Assembly (NCBI GenBank): GCA_963992225.1
Contig: CAXDTK010000127.1
Coordinates: forward strand, 1 to 14,485
Direction: 5' to 3'
DNA: 14,485 nt
From: Pelomonas sp963992225
Lineage (GTDB): Bacteria > Pseudomonadota > Gammaproteobacteria > Burkholderiales > Burkholderiaceae_C
The notes below the pieces were generated by a model that saw nothing but the letters and a program-made list of their open reading frames with translations, had not been told where the DNA came from and searched no databases. Positions 1 to 6,650 of this stretch are shown one piece after another; the first letter of the stretch is position 1, and each line of letters opens with the position of its first letter. The position numbers were made by a program, and so were the translations under genes.

Positions 1-1200
1 CGCGACACCCGCACCGTGCGCCCCATCGAGATCCGCAACGGCATCCTGCCGCGCACCCACGGTTCGGCGCTGTTCACGCGCGGCGAGACGCAGGCTCTCG
101 TGGTCGCCACGCTGGGCACGGACCGCGACGCGCAGCGCATCGACGCGCTGGACGGCGAGTTCGAAGACCGCTTCATGATGCACTACAACATGCCCCCCTT
201 CGCCACCGGCGAAACGGGTCGTGTCGGTAGCCCCAAGCGCCGCGAGATCGGCCACGGCCGCCTCGCCAAGCGCGCGCTGATCGCCGCGCTGCCGAGCAAG
301 GAAGACTTCCCGTACTCGCTGCGCGTGGTCTCCGAAATCACCGAGTCCAACGGCTCCTCGTCGATGGCTTCGGTCTGCGGCGGCTGCCTGGCGCTGATGG
401 ACGCCGGCGTGCCGATGAAGGCCCACGTGGCCGGCATCGCCATGGGCCTGATCAAGGACGGCAACCGCTTCGCCGTGCTGACCGACATCCTGGGTGACGA
501 AGATCATCTGGGCGACATGGACTTCAAGGTGGCCGGTACCACCACCGGCATCACCGCCCTGCAGATGGACATCAAGATCCAGGGCATCACCAAGGAGATC
601 ATGCAGGTTGCCCTGGCGCAAGCCAAGGAAGCCCGCCTGCACATCCTCGGCAAGATGGTCGAGGCCATGGGCAGCGCGAACACCGAGGTGTCGCAGTTCG
701 CCCCGCGCCTGTACACGATGAAGATCAACCCGGAGAAGATCCGCGACGTCATCGGCAAGGGTGGCGCCACCATCCGCGCGCTGACCGAGGAGACCGGCAC
801 CACCATCGACATCGGCGAAGACGGCACCATCACCATCGCCTCGACCGACGCCGAGAAGGCCGAAATGGCCAAGAAGCGCATCGCCGAGATCACGGCCGAG
901 GTCGAGGTGGGCAAGGTCTACGAAGGCCCGATCGTCAAGATTCTGGACTTCGGTGCCCTCGTGAACCTGCTGCCCGGCAAGGACGGCCTGCTGCACATCA
1001 GCCAGATCGCCCACCAGCGCGTCGAGAAGGTGACGGACTTCCTGCAGGAAGGCCAGATCGTCAAGGTCAAGGTGCTGGAGACTGACGAGAAGGGCCGCAT
1101 CAAGCTGTCGATGAAGGCGCTGCTGGATCGCCCCGAGCGTGAGGCCGCCCCGGCGCCGGCACCGATCGCCGACGAGCAGACCCCGCCCACGGCGGAGTAA
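1..1200 (+). CDS. pnp: Polynucleotide phosphorylase, C-terminal part (5' end outside window)
   Basis: This enzyme degrades RNA 3'->5' by phosphorolysis, acts in mRNA turnover and is often part of the RNA degradosome. The reading frame is open from base 1, so the gene starts upstream; the GTG at base 16 is an internal Val codon, not a start. The 399 visible residues cover the second RNase PH domain, a KH domain and an S1 domain. The metal and catalytic segment LGDEDHLGDMDFKVAG lies near fragment residues 164-179. Its Asp166 and Asp172 match E. coli Asp486 and Asp492 by spacing, which implies about 320 residues are missing. The KH loop (GKGG) is near residues 251-254, and the S1 domain spans about residues 302-371 (VGKVYEGPIVKILDFGALV). 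A short Pro/Ala/Glu tail precedes TAA at 1198. The identification is secure; only the 5' truncation limits it. Confidence 0.98.
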   Translation, partial: RDTRTVRPIEIRNGILPRTHGSALFTRGETQALVVATLGTDRDAQRIDALDGEFEDRFMMHYNMPPFATGETGRVGSPKRREIGHGRLAKRALIAALPSKEDFPYSLRVVSEITESNGSSSMASVCGGCLALMDAGVPMKAHVAGIAMGLIKDGNRFAVLTDILGDEDHLGDMDFKVAGTTTGITALQMDIKIQGITKEIMQVALAQAKEARLHILGKMVEAMGSANTEVSQFAPRLYTMKINPEKIRDVIGKGGATIRALTEETGTTIDIGEDGTITIASTDAEKAEMAKKRIAEITAEVEVGKVYEGPIVKILDFGALVNLLPGKDGLLHISQIAHQRVEKVTDFLQEGQIVKVKVLETDEKGRIKLSMKALLDRPEREAAPAPAPIADEQTPPTAE

Positions 1201-1211
1201 TCGCGTCGGCG

Positions 1212-2207
1212 ATGAAAGCCATCGCGATCACCCGCCCCGGCGGGCCCGAGGTGCTGGAGCTGGCCGAACGGCCGGATCCGGTCGCGGGCCTGGGTGAGTG
1301 CCTGATCCGTGTCGCAGCCTCGGGCATCAACCGCCCGGATGTGCTGCAGCGCAAGGGTGCCTACCCGCCGCCGCCGGGCGCCAGCGAGCTGCCAGGCCTG
1401 GAGGTCGCCGGAGAAATCGTCGCCGGCGATGACCTGGCCCTGGCTGCGCATGGCTTCAAGCGGGGTGATGCGGTCTGTGCGCTGGTCAACGGTGGCGGCT
1501 ATGCCGAGCTGTGCACGGTGCCGGTCGGGCAATGCCTGCCGGTGCCGCGCGGCTGGTCGCTGGTGCAGGCCGCAAGCCTGCCGGAAACCTGTTTCACCGT
1601 CTGGGCGAACGTGTTCGACCGCGCGGCGCTGCAGCCCGGCGAGACGCTGCTGATCCACGGCGGCTCCAGCGGCATCGGCGTGACGGCCATCCAGATCGCC
1701 AGGGCGATGGGTGCGCGCGTGCTGGTGACGGTGGGCGGCGCCGAGAAGGCCGAGGCCTGCCGGGCGCTGGGGGCCGAGATCGCGATTAACTACCGCGAGC
1801 AGGACTTCGTCGTCGAAGCCAAAGCGGCCACGGACGGCCGTGGCGTCGACGTGATCCTGGACATGGTGGCCGGCGACTACATCGGACGCGGCGTGCAGGC
1901 GCTCGCCGAGGATGGGCGCCTGGCCATCATCGCGGTGCAGGGTGGCGTGAAGTCCGAGATCGACGCCGGCCTGGTGCTGCGCCGCCGGCTGACCCTCACC
2001 GGCTCGACGCTGCGCCCGCGGTCGTCGGCCTTCAAGGCCCGGCTGGCGCGCGCGTTGCGCGACACCGTGTGGCCGCTGATCGAGGCCGGCCGCATCCGGC
2101 CGGTCATTTACCGCGAGCTGCCTGCCGCCCAGGCGGCCGAGGCGCATGCGCTGATGGAATCCAACCAGCACATCGGCAAGATCGTGCTGAACTGGCAACG
2201 GAGCTGA
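1212..2207 (+). CDS. NAD(P)H quinone oxidoreductase, zeta-crystallin/PIG3 type (MDR superfamily)
   Basis: A 331-residue medium-chain dehydrogenase/reductase, the usual length for the zinc-free quinone reductase branch. The N-terminal GroES-like domain carries the PIG3-type segment GINRPDVLQRKGAYPPPPG (residues 38-56) followed by PGLEVAGEI. The Rossmann NAD(P)H-binding turn is HGGSSGIGVTAIQIA (149-163). The Cys/His zinc ligands of alcohol dehydrogenases are not visible. The family transfers hydride from NAD(P)H to quinones or other alpha,beta-unsaturated carbonyls in the cytoplasm; the substrate here cannot be told from sequence. The ATG lies 11 nt after the pnp stop with no clear Shine-Dalgarno, so translational coupling to pnp is plausible. 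It ends 1 nt before the tpiA start. The family call is secure and the physiological role is unknown. Similarity to complex I is only in the word quinone; this is not a nuo subunit. Confidence 0.92.
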   Translation: MKAIAITRPGGPEVLELAERPDPVAGLGECLIRVAASGINRPDVLQRKGAYPPPPGASELPGLEVAGEIVAGDDLALAAHGFKRGDAVCALVNGGGYAELCTVPVGQCLPVPRGWSLVQAASLPETCFTVWANVFDRAALQPGETLLIHGGSSGIGVTAIQIARAMGARVLVTVGGAEKAEACRALGAEIAINYREQDFVVEAKAATDGRGVDVILDMVAGDYIGRGVQALAEDGRLAIIAVQGGVKSEIDAGLVLRRRLTLTGSTLRPRSSAFKARLARALRDTVWPLIEAGRIRPVIYRELPAAQAAEAHALMESNQHIGKIVLNWQRS

Positions 2208-2208
2208 G

Positions 2209-2952
2209 ATGAGAAGAAAACTCGTCGTGGGCAACTGGAAGATGCATGGCAGCCGCGCTGCCAATGCCCAGTTGCTTGCCGGCCTCAAGGAGGCCGGTCC
2301 CTGGAACGCCGACGTGGCCGTCTGCGTGCCGTTTCCCTACATCGCCGAGACCGCGCTCGCGCTGACCGGCACGACCATTGCCTACGGTGCGCAGGACTGC
2401 TCGGCGCACGAGCAGGGCGCCTACACCGGCGAGGTGTCCAGCGCCATGCTGGCCGACATCGGCTGCCGCTACGTCATCGTGGGTCATTCGGAGCGTCGCG
2501 CCTATCACGCCGAGAGCGACCAGCTGGTGGCCGACAAGGCCAAGGCCGCGCTGGCCCATGGCGTGACGCCCATCGTCTGCGTTGGCGAAACGCGTGCGGA
2601 GCGTGAGGCTGGCCAGACGGAGGCCGTCGTCAAGCGCCAGCTCGCCGCCGTCATCCACACGCTGGGCCATTGCTGCGGCGAGATGGTGGTCGCCTATGAA
2701 CCCGTCTGGGCCATCGGCACCGGGCTGACGGCCACGCCTGCAGAAGCGCAGGCCGTGCACGCCGTGCTGCGCGCGCAGCTGCACGCGGCCACCGACCGTT
2801 CGGTGGCGATGCGCATCCTGTACGGCGGCAGCGTCAAGGCCGACAACGCGGCCGAGCTGTTCGCTCAGCCGGACATCGACGGCGGCCTGATCGGCGGCGC
2901 GTCCCTGAAGGTGGCGGACTTCGCCGCCATCTGCCTGGCTGCGGCGCACTGA
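2209..2952 (+). CDS. tpiA: Triosephosphate isomerase
   Basis: This cytoplasmic enzyme interconverts dihydroxyacetone phosphate and glyceraldehyde 3-phosphate in glycolysis and gluconeogenesis. The 247-residue protein is normal length for a TIM barrel. All key elements are present: the N-terminal GNWKMHG with Asn9 and catalytic Lys11, VGHSERR with catalytic His93, AYEPVWAIGTG with the general base Glu164 and the phosphate-gripping loop 6, and YGGSVKADN (205-213) and GGLIGGASL (225-233) at the C-terminal phosphate site. A GGAG at 2200-2203 lies 5 nt before the ATG and is inside the end of the upstream oxidoreductase gene. The start follows that gene's TGA by a single base, so the two are almost certainly co-translated. 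It is followed by secG after 59 nt with no convincing terminator between them. Confidence 0.98.
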   Translation: MRRKLVVGNWKMHGSRAANAQLLAGLKEAGPWNADVAVCVPFPYIAETALALTGTTIAYGAQDCSAHEQGAYTGEVSSAMLADIGCRYVIVGHSERRAYHAESDQLVADKAKAALAHGVTPIVCVGETRAEREAGQTEAVVKRQLAAVIHTLGHCCGEMVVAYEPVWAIGTGLTATPAEAQAVHAVLRAQLHAATDRSVAMRILYGGSVKADNAAELFAQPDIDGGLIGGASLKVADFAAICLAAAH

Positions 2953-3011
2953 GAGTTACCCCGGCGCAGGGCAGGGGCCCGGCGTCATCGAGTTTTGATG
3001 GAGTGTTTGGA

Positions 3012-3398
3012 ATGCAGTTCTTCGCGAATCTGGTGCTGATCGTTCAGCTGCTGTCGGCCCTGGCGATCATTGGTCTGGTGCTGGTGCAGCACGGCAAGGG
3101 CGCCGACATGGGCGCATCCTTCGGCAGCGGTGCCTCGGGCAGCCTGTTCGGCGCCACCGGCAGCGCCAACTTCCTGTCGCGCAGTACGGCGTTTGCAGCG
3201 ACGTTGTTCTTCGCCTGCACGCTGGGCCTGGCCTTCCTGTCCAACGGGCGCTCCACGACGCCGGCCGCCGACACGGTGCTGGATCGTGCCCCGACCAGCG
3301 TGCCGGCGCCGGCCGCGTCCGGCGCTGCCGCCATTCCGGGCGCAGTCATCACGCCCTCGACGCCGGCCCCCGTCGCGGCCTCTGCGGCGACGAACTGA
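3012..3398 (+). CDS. secG: Protein translocase subunit SecG
   Basis: SecG is the small inner-membrane partner of SecYE that assists SecA-driven preprotein export. Counted from the ATG at 3012 the protein has 128 residues. TM1 is about residues 4-26; the family loop VQHGKGADMGASFGSGASGS (25-44) continues into LFGATGSANFLSR (45-57); TM2 is about 58-78. The remaining roughly 50 residues form an Ala/Pro/Thr-rich tail of low complexity. I chose ATG 3012 because GGAG at 3000-3003 is spaced 8 nt from it and because SecG proteins begin MQFF-like. An in-frame GTG at 3003 overlaps that ribosome-binding site and is unlikely. The gene sits after tpiA, a common SecG neighbourhood, and its stop codon overlaps the start of a hairpin. 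Confidence 0.96.
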   Translation: MQFFANLVLIVQLLSALAIIGLVLVQHGKGADMGASFGSGASGSLFGATGSANFLSRSTAFAATLFFACTLGLAFLSNGRSTTPAADTVLDRAPTSVPAPAASGAAAIPGAVITPSTPAPVAASAATN

Positions 3399-3418
3399 GC
3401 CAGGTCAAAAACCTGGCT
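3398..3418 (+). repeat. Perfect 8-bp inverted repeat at the secG stop codon
   Basis: AGCCAGGT (3398-3405) and ACCTGGCT (3411-3418) are exact reverse complements around a 5-nt CAAAA loop. The left arm uses the last base of the secG TGA. No run of T follows, so this is not a canonical intrinsic terminator. It could be a 3'-end stabilising or processing hairpin, a weak attenuator or a factor-dependent pause site. The structure is seen directly; the role is inferred. Confidence 0.7.
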
Positions 3419-3448
3419 GCGCCGGGCGTCAGTGCCTGGTTTCCGGTA

Positions 3449-3454
3449 TAGAAT
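3449..3454 (+). promoter_or_regulatory. Candidate -10 element ahead of tRNA-Leu
   Basis: TAGAAT matches the sigma-70 -10 consensus at five of six bases and lies about 57 nt before the mature tRNA 5' end, a plausible leader length. No good -35 hexamer is seen 16-18 nt upstream (the bases there are GC-rich), and no TGn extended -10 is present. If real, it would start the tRNA and possibly the nuo transcript. It is suggestive only. Confidence 0.4.
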
Positions 3455-3510
3455 GCGAGGCTGTCTGGCAAGCATTCCCTCCCAGGTTGCCGGGCAAGTT
3501 TTGAATACCA

Positions 3511-3595
3511 GCCGTCGTGGTGAAATTGGTAGACACGCTATCTTGAGGGGGTAGTGGCGAAAGCTGTGCGAGTTCGAGTCTCGCCGACGGCACCA
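3511..3595 (+). tRNA. tRNA-Leu (anticodon GAG)
   Basis: A complete class II (long variable arm) tRNA. The acceptor stem pairs GCCGTCG (3511-3517) with CGACGGC (3585-3591), followed by discriminator A3592 and an encoded CCA (3593-3595). The D-loop contains the AATTGGTAGAC segment typical of leucine tRNAs. The anticodon stem CTATC (3538-3542)/GGTAG (3550-3554) closes loop TTGAGGG with GAG at 3545-3547, reading CUC and CUU. The variable arm at 3555-3567 can fold as GGC-GAAA-GCT. The T-stem GCGAG/CTCGC (3568-3572/3580-3584) encloses TTCGAGT. It lies between secG and nuoA on the same strand. No T-rich terminator follows, so processing from a longer transcript is possible. Confidence 0.98.
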
Positions 3596-3820
3596 GAACA
3601 TGGGCTAGCATCCTTGCGCTTCTGACGCGAGGGTCGGCCTCAGCGGCCTGTCGCCGAGATTGCCCAGCGCAAAGCCGGGTGATCGGAGCAAGGTTCAGGG
3701 CGGGCGCGATCCGCAAGCGACATCTCTTGATTCGCTGGTGGCGCGCCTGTTTGCTTTTGTGGTCGGCCGGTATGGCGACCCAGTGGACGAAGACGTTTTA
3801 GTCGACCCGGGAAAGCCAAG
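3596..3820 (+). other. Intergenic region between tRNA-Leu and nuoA (probable nuo leader)
   Basis: These 225 nt hold no supportable gene. They presumably contain the nuo operon leader and perhaps its promoter. The only -35-like hexamer I can point to is TTGATT at 3727-3732; the sequence 17 nt downstream (TTTGCT, 3750-3755) is a poor -10, so I do not call a promoter. A weak ribosome-binding sequence GGGAAAG at about 3809-3815 precedes the nuoA ATG. The stretch at 3751-3760 is unusually T-rich for this window. No terminator is seen after the tRNA, so read-through from secG or tRNA into nuoA is possible. Confidence 0.5.
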
Positions 3821-4180
3821 ATGAATCTCGAACAATATCTGCCCGTCATCCTCTTCATTTTGGTCGGCGCAGTAGTCGGGATCGCACCCCAGGTGCTCGG
3901 CGCGTTGCTCGGGCCCAACCGGCCGGATCAGGCCAAGAACTCCCCCTACGAATGCGGCTTCGAGGCGTTTGAAGACGCGCGCATGAAGTTCGACGTGCGC
4001 TACTACCTCGTCGCGATTCTGTTCATCCTTTTCGACCTGGAAATTGCGTTCCTGTTCCCCTGGGCTGTCGCGCTCAAGGAAATCGGTGCAACCGGCTTCT
4101 GGGCGATGATGATCTTCCTCGGCATCCTGGTCGTCGGCTTTGCCTACGAATGGAAAAAGGGCGCCCTGGACTGGGAGTGA
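3821..4180 (+). CDS. nuoA: NADH-quinone oxidoreductase subunit A
   Basis: NuoA (ND3 homologue) is a small membrane subunit at the junction of the peripheral and membrane arms of complex I. The 119-residue protein has three membrane spans at about residues 7-30, 61-82 and 92-109. The conserved loop SPYECGFEAF (41-50) carries Cys45, equivalent to the ND3 loop cysteine that reports active/deactive states in mitochondria. The second span holds FDLEIAF with Asp72 and Glu74, acidic residues conserved across the family near the quinone-to-proton coupling path. It is the first gene of the nuo cluster. The 111-nt gap before nuoB is longer than most junctions in this operon and contains palindromes. 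Confidence 0.97.
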   Translation: MNLEQYLPVILFILVGAVVGIAPQVLGALLGPNRPDQAKNSPYECGFEAFEDARMKFDVRYYLVAILFILFDLEIAFLFPWAVALKEIGATGFWAMMIFLGILVVGFAYEWKKGALDWE

Positions 4181-4196
4181 AGGTGAGCCCCTCGTC

Positions 4197-4239
4197 CGAC
4201 GAATGCGTCGACCGAATCCCCGCGGGGATGCCGGCCGGC
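4197..4239 (+). repeat. Cluster of three inverted repeats in the nuoA-nuoB gap
   Basis: CGACG-AATG-CGTCG (4197-4210) is a short hairpin. It is followed by the perfect 14-bp palindrome ATCCCCGCGGGGAT (4216-4229), directly abutted by the perfect 10-bp palindrome GCCGGCCGGC (4230-4239). The gap runs from 4181 to 4291 and carries no gene. The arms could form RNA structure between the nuoA stop and the nuoB start, setting mRNA stability or relative expression, or could be a protein site. In such GC-rich DNA short palindromes arise easily, so function is uncertain. Confidence 0.55.
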
Positions 4240-4291
4240 TTGGGGTGGCCCGGCGCTCGGCCCGCTCGCGCTAACAAGGTTGTGCACTGCT

Positions 4292-4768
4292 ATGGGTATT
4301 GAAGGCGTCCTGAAAGAGGGCTTTGTCACGACCTCGGTCGACAAGCTCATCAACTGGTCCAAGACCGGTTCGCTGTGGCCGATGACCTTCGGCCTGGCCT
4401 GCTGCGCCGTGGAGATGATGCATGCGGGCGCAGCCCGCTATGACATCGACCGTTTCGGCATGCTGTTTCGCCCCAGCCCGCGCCAGTCGGACCTGATGAT
4501 CGTGGCCGGCACGCTGTGCAACAAGATGGCGCCAGCCCTGCGCAAGGTCTACGACCAGATGGCCGAGCCACGCTGGGTGCTGTCGATGGGGTCGTGCGCC
4601 AACGGTGGCGGCTACTACCACTACAGCTACTCGGTGGTGCGGGGCTGCGACCGCATCGTGCCGGTGGACGTCTATGTGCCCGGCTGCCCGCCGACGGCCG
4701 AGGCGCTGCTGTACGGCATCCTGCAGTTGCAGGCCAAGATCCGCCGCGAAAACACCATTGCCCGTTGA
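4292..4768 (+). CDS. nuoB: NADH-quinone oxidoreductase subunit B (cluster N2)
   Basis: NuoB (PSST homologue) holds cluster N2, the last Fe-S centre, which passes electrons to quinone at the interface with NuoD. From ATG 4292 it has 158 residues. The N2 ligands are all visible: tandem Cys37-Cys38 in GLACCAVEM, Cys102 in MGSCANGGGYY and Cys132 in VPGCPPTAEALLYG. I chose ATG 4292 (MGIEGVLKEGF) because family members start this way. A TTG four codons upstream, at 4280, touches the only nearby purine-rich site AAGG (4276-4279) and is less likely. The AAGG-to-ATG spacing of 12 nt is long, so initiation may be modest or structure-assisted. nuoC follows after 10 nt. Confidence 0.97.
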   Translation: MGIEGVLKEGFVTTSVDKLINWSKTGSLWPMTFGLACCAVEMMHAGAARYDIDRFGMLFRPSPRQSDLMIVAGTLCNKMAPALRKVYDQMAEPRWVLSMGSCANGGGYYHYSYSVVRGCDRIVPVDVYVPGCPPTAEALLYGILQLQAKIRRENTIAR

Positions 4769-4778
4769 GCGCCAAGGT

Positions 4779-5375
4779 ATGAGCCTGAATCTCGAATCCC
4801 TGGCCCAGCAGATTGGTGCCGTCTTCGGCGAGCGCGTCGTCGAGTTGAAGAACGCGTTGGGTGAGCTGACGCTGACCGTCCGCGCGGCTGACTACCTCGC
4901 CGTCGCTACGACGCTGCGCGACCACCCGGAGCTCAAGCTCGAGCAGCTGGTCGACCTGTGTGGCGTGGACTACAGCGCCTACGGCAACGGCGGCTATGAA
5001 GGCGCGCGTTATGCGGTCGTCAGCCACCTGCTGTCGGTCAGCAAGAACTGGCGCCTGCGCCTGAAGGTGTTCGCGACCGACGACGACTTCCCCTGCGTGG
5101 CGTCGGTCACCGGCGTGTGGAGTTCGGCGAACTGGTTCGAGCGTGAGGCCTTCGACATGTACGGCGTCATTTTCGACGGCCACAACGACCTGCGCCGCAT
5201 CCTGACGGACTACGGTTTCATCGGCCATCCGATGCGCAAGGACTTCCCGGTGTCGGGTCATGTCGAGATGCGCTACGACGCCGAGCAGAAGCGCGTCATC
5301 TACCAGCCGGTGACCATCGAGCCGCGTGAAATCACGCCGCGCATCATCCGCGAAGACAAGTACGGCGGCCTTTGA
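4779..5375 (+). CDS. nuoC: NADH-quinone oxidoreductase subunit C
   Basis: NuoC (30-kDa subunit homologue) is a peripheral-arm subunit without cofactors that packs against NuoD near the membrane. From ATG 4779 it has 198 residues. The open frame extends upstream into nuoB, but that part is a shadow; AAGG at 4774-4777 just before ATG 4779 and the NuoC-like start MSLNLESLAQ support this start. The 30-kDa signature is at residues 121-146 (EREAFDMYGVIF, then GHNDLRRILTDYGF) and continues to PMRKDFPVSG. It is a separate protein here, unlike the NuoCD fusion of E. coli. The C-terminus has the usual PREITPRIIREDKYGG-like tail. nuoD starts 11 nt after its stop. Confidence 0.97.
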   Translation: MSLNLESLAQQIGAVFGERVVELKNALGELTLTVRAADYLAVATTLRDHPELKLEQLVDLCGVDYSAYGNGGYEGARYAVVSHLLSVSKNWRLRLKVFATDDDFPCVASVTGVWSSANWFEREAFDMYGVIFDGHNDLRRILTDYGFIGHPMRKDFPVSGHVEMRYDAEQKRVIYQPVTIEPREITPRIIREDKYGGL

Positions 5376-5386
5376 GTCTGTAAGCC

Positions 5387-6640
5387 ATGGCAGAAATCAA
5401 GAACTACACGCTGAACTTCGGCCCCCAGCACCCGGCCGCGCACGGTGTGCTGCGCCTGGTGCTGGAACTGGACGGCGAAGTCATCCAGCGCGCCGACCCG
5501 CATATCGGCCTGCTGCACCGCGCCACCGAGAAGCTGGCCGAGCAGAAGACCTACATCCAGTCGCTGCCCTACATGGACCGCCTCGACTACGTGTCGATGA
5601 TGGCCAACGAGCATGCCTATTGCCTGGCCATCGAGAAGATGCTGGGGCTGGAGGTGCCCCTGCGGGCGCAGTACATCCGCGTGATGTTCGCGGAGATCAC
5701 GCGACTGCTGAACCACCTGCTCTGGCTGGGTTGCCACGGCCTGGACTGCGGCGCGATGAACATCCTCATCTACTGCTTCCGCGAGCGTGAGGACCTGTTC
5801 GACATGTACGAGGCGGTGTCGGGCGCGCGCATGCACGCGGCCTACTTCCGTCCGGGCGGCGTGTACCGCGATCTGCCGGACTCGATGCCGCAGTACAAGG
5901 TCAGCAAGATCAAGAACGCCAAGGCGATTGCCCAGCTCAACGAGAACCGCCAGGGCTCGCTGCTGGACTTCATCGACGACTTCTGCGCGCGCTTCCCGAA
6001 GAACGTCGACGACTACGAGACGCTGCTGACCGACAACCGGATCTGGAAGCAGCGCACCGTGGGCATCGGCGTCGTGTCGCCCGAGCGGGCGCTCAACCTC
6101 GGCTTCACGGGTGCCATGCTGCGCGGCTCGGGCATTGCGTGGGACCTGCGCAAGACGCAGCCGTACGACGTGTACGACAAGATGGATTTCGACATCCCGG
6201 TTGGCACCCAGGGCGACACCTACGACCGCTATGTGGTGCGCATCGAGGAAATGCGCCAGTCCAACCGCATCATCAAGCAGTGCGTGGACTGGCTGCGCGC
6301 CAACCCGGGGCCGGTCATCACCGACAACCACAAGGTGGCGCCGCCCGCCCGCGTGGACATGAAGTCCAACATGGAAGAGCTGATCCACCATTTCAAGCTC
6401 TTCACCGAGGGCTTCCACGTGCCCGAGGGCGAGGCCTATGCCGCCGTCGAGCATCCCAAGGGCGAATTCGGCATCTACATGGTCAGTGACGGCGCCAACA
6501 AGCCCTACCGATTGAAGATCCGCGCGCCGGGCTTCGCCCACTTGGCGGCACTCGACGAAATGGGCCGCGGCCACATGATCGCGGACGCCGTGGCCATCAT
6601 CGGCACGATGGACATCGTGTTCGGCGAAATCGATCGTTGA
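5387..6640 (+). CDS. nuoD: NADH-quinone oxidoreductase subunit D
   Basis: NuoD (49-kDa subunit homologue) forms most of the quinone-reduction cavity next to cluster N2 and descends from the large subunit of NiFe hydrogenases. The 417-residue protein is standard length for an unfused NuoD. The N-terminal GPQHPAAHGVLR (12-23) supplies His15 and the quinone-site His19. Tyr68 in MDRLDYVSMM matches the conserved quinone-site tyrosine. HRATEKLAE (44-52) is also a family signature. The hydrogenase NiFe cysteines are absent, as expected. The C-terminus ends in GTMDIVFGEIDR, a strongly conserved end. The ATG at 5387 has no strong Shine-Dalgarno, so coupling to nuoC translation is likely. nuoE begins 10 nt downstream. 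Confidence 0.98.
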   Translation: MAEIKNYTLNFGPQHPAAHGVLRLVLELDGEVIQRADPHIGLLHRATEKLAEQKTYIQSLPYMDRLDYVSMMANEHAYCLAIEKMLGLEVPLRAQYIRVMFAEITRLLNHLLWLGCHGLDCGAMNILIYCFREREDLFDMYEAVSGARMHAAYFRPGGVYRDLPDSMPQYKVSKIKNAKAIAQLNENRQGSLLDFIDDFCARFPKNVDDYETLLTDNRIWKQRTVGIGVVSPERALNLGFTGAMLRGSGIAWDLRKTQPYDVYDKMDFDIPVGTQGDTYDRYVVRIEEMRQSNRIIKQCVDWLRANPGPVITDNHKVAPPARVDMKSNMEELIHHFKLFTEGFHVPEGEAYAAVEHPKGEFGIYMVSDGANKPYRLKIRAPGFAHLAALDEMGRGHMIADAVAIIGTMDIVFGEIDR

Positions 6641-6650
6641 CAGGCAGACG

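Noticed and set aside
918..2288. 456-codon open frame on the - strand opposite pnp and the quinone oxidoreductase
   Set aside because: It lies antisense to two clear genes, its translation is Arg/Ala/Gln/His-rich with no recognisable domain, and such frames are expected opposite GC-rich coding DNA.
2953..3011. Possible terminator between tpiA and secG (C- and G-runs with a later TTTT)
   Set aside because: The GC runs do not pair into a convincing stem directly before the T run; the spacer looks like ordinary leader with the secG ribosome-binding site.
3491..3506. TTGCC-G-GGCAA-like dyad followed by GTTTTG just before the tRNA, as a possible terminator
   Set aside because: The central loop would be too small to form, the stem is short and the T run is only four bases inside the tRNA leader.
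3727..3755. TTGATT / TTTGCT as a nuoA promoter
   Set aside because: The spacing is right, but the -10 matches the consensus poorly; not enough to call a promoter.
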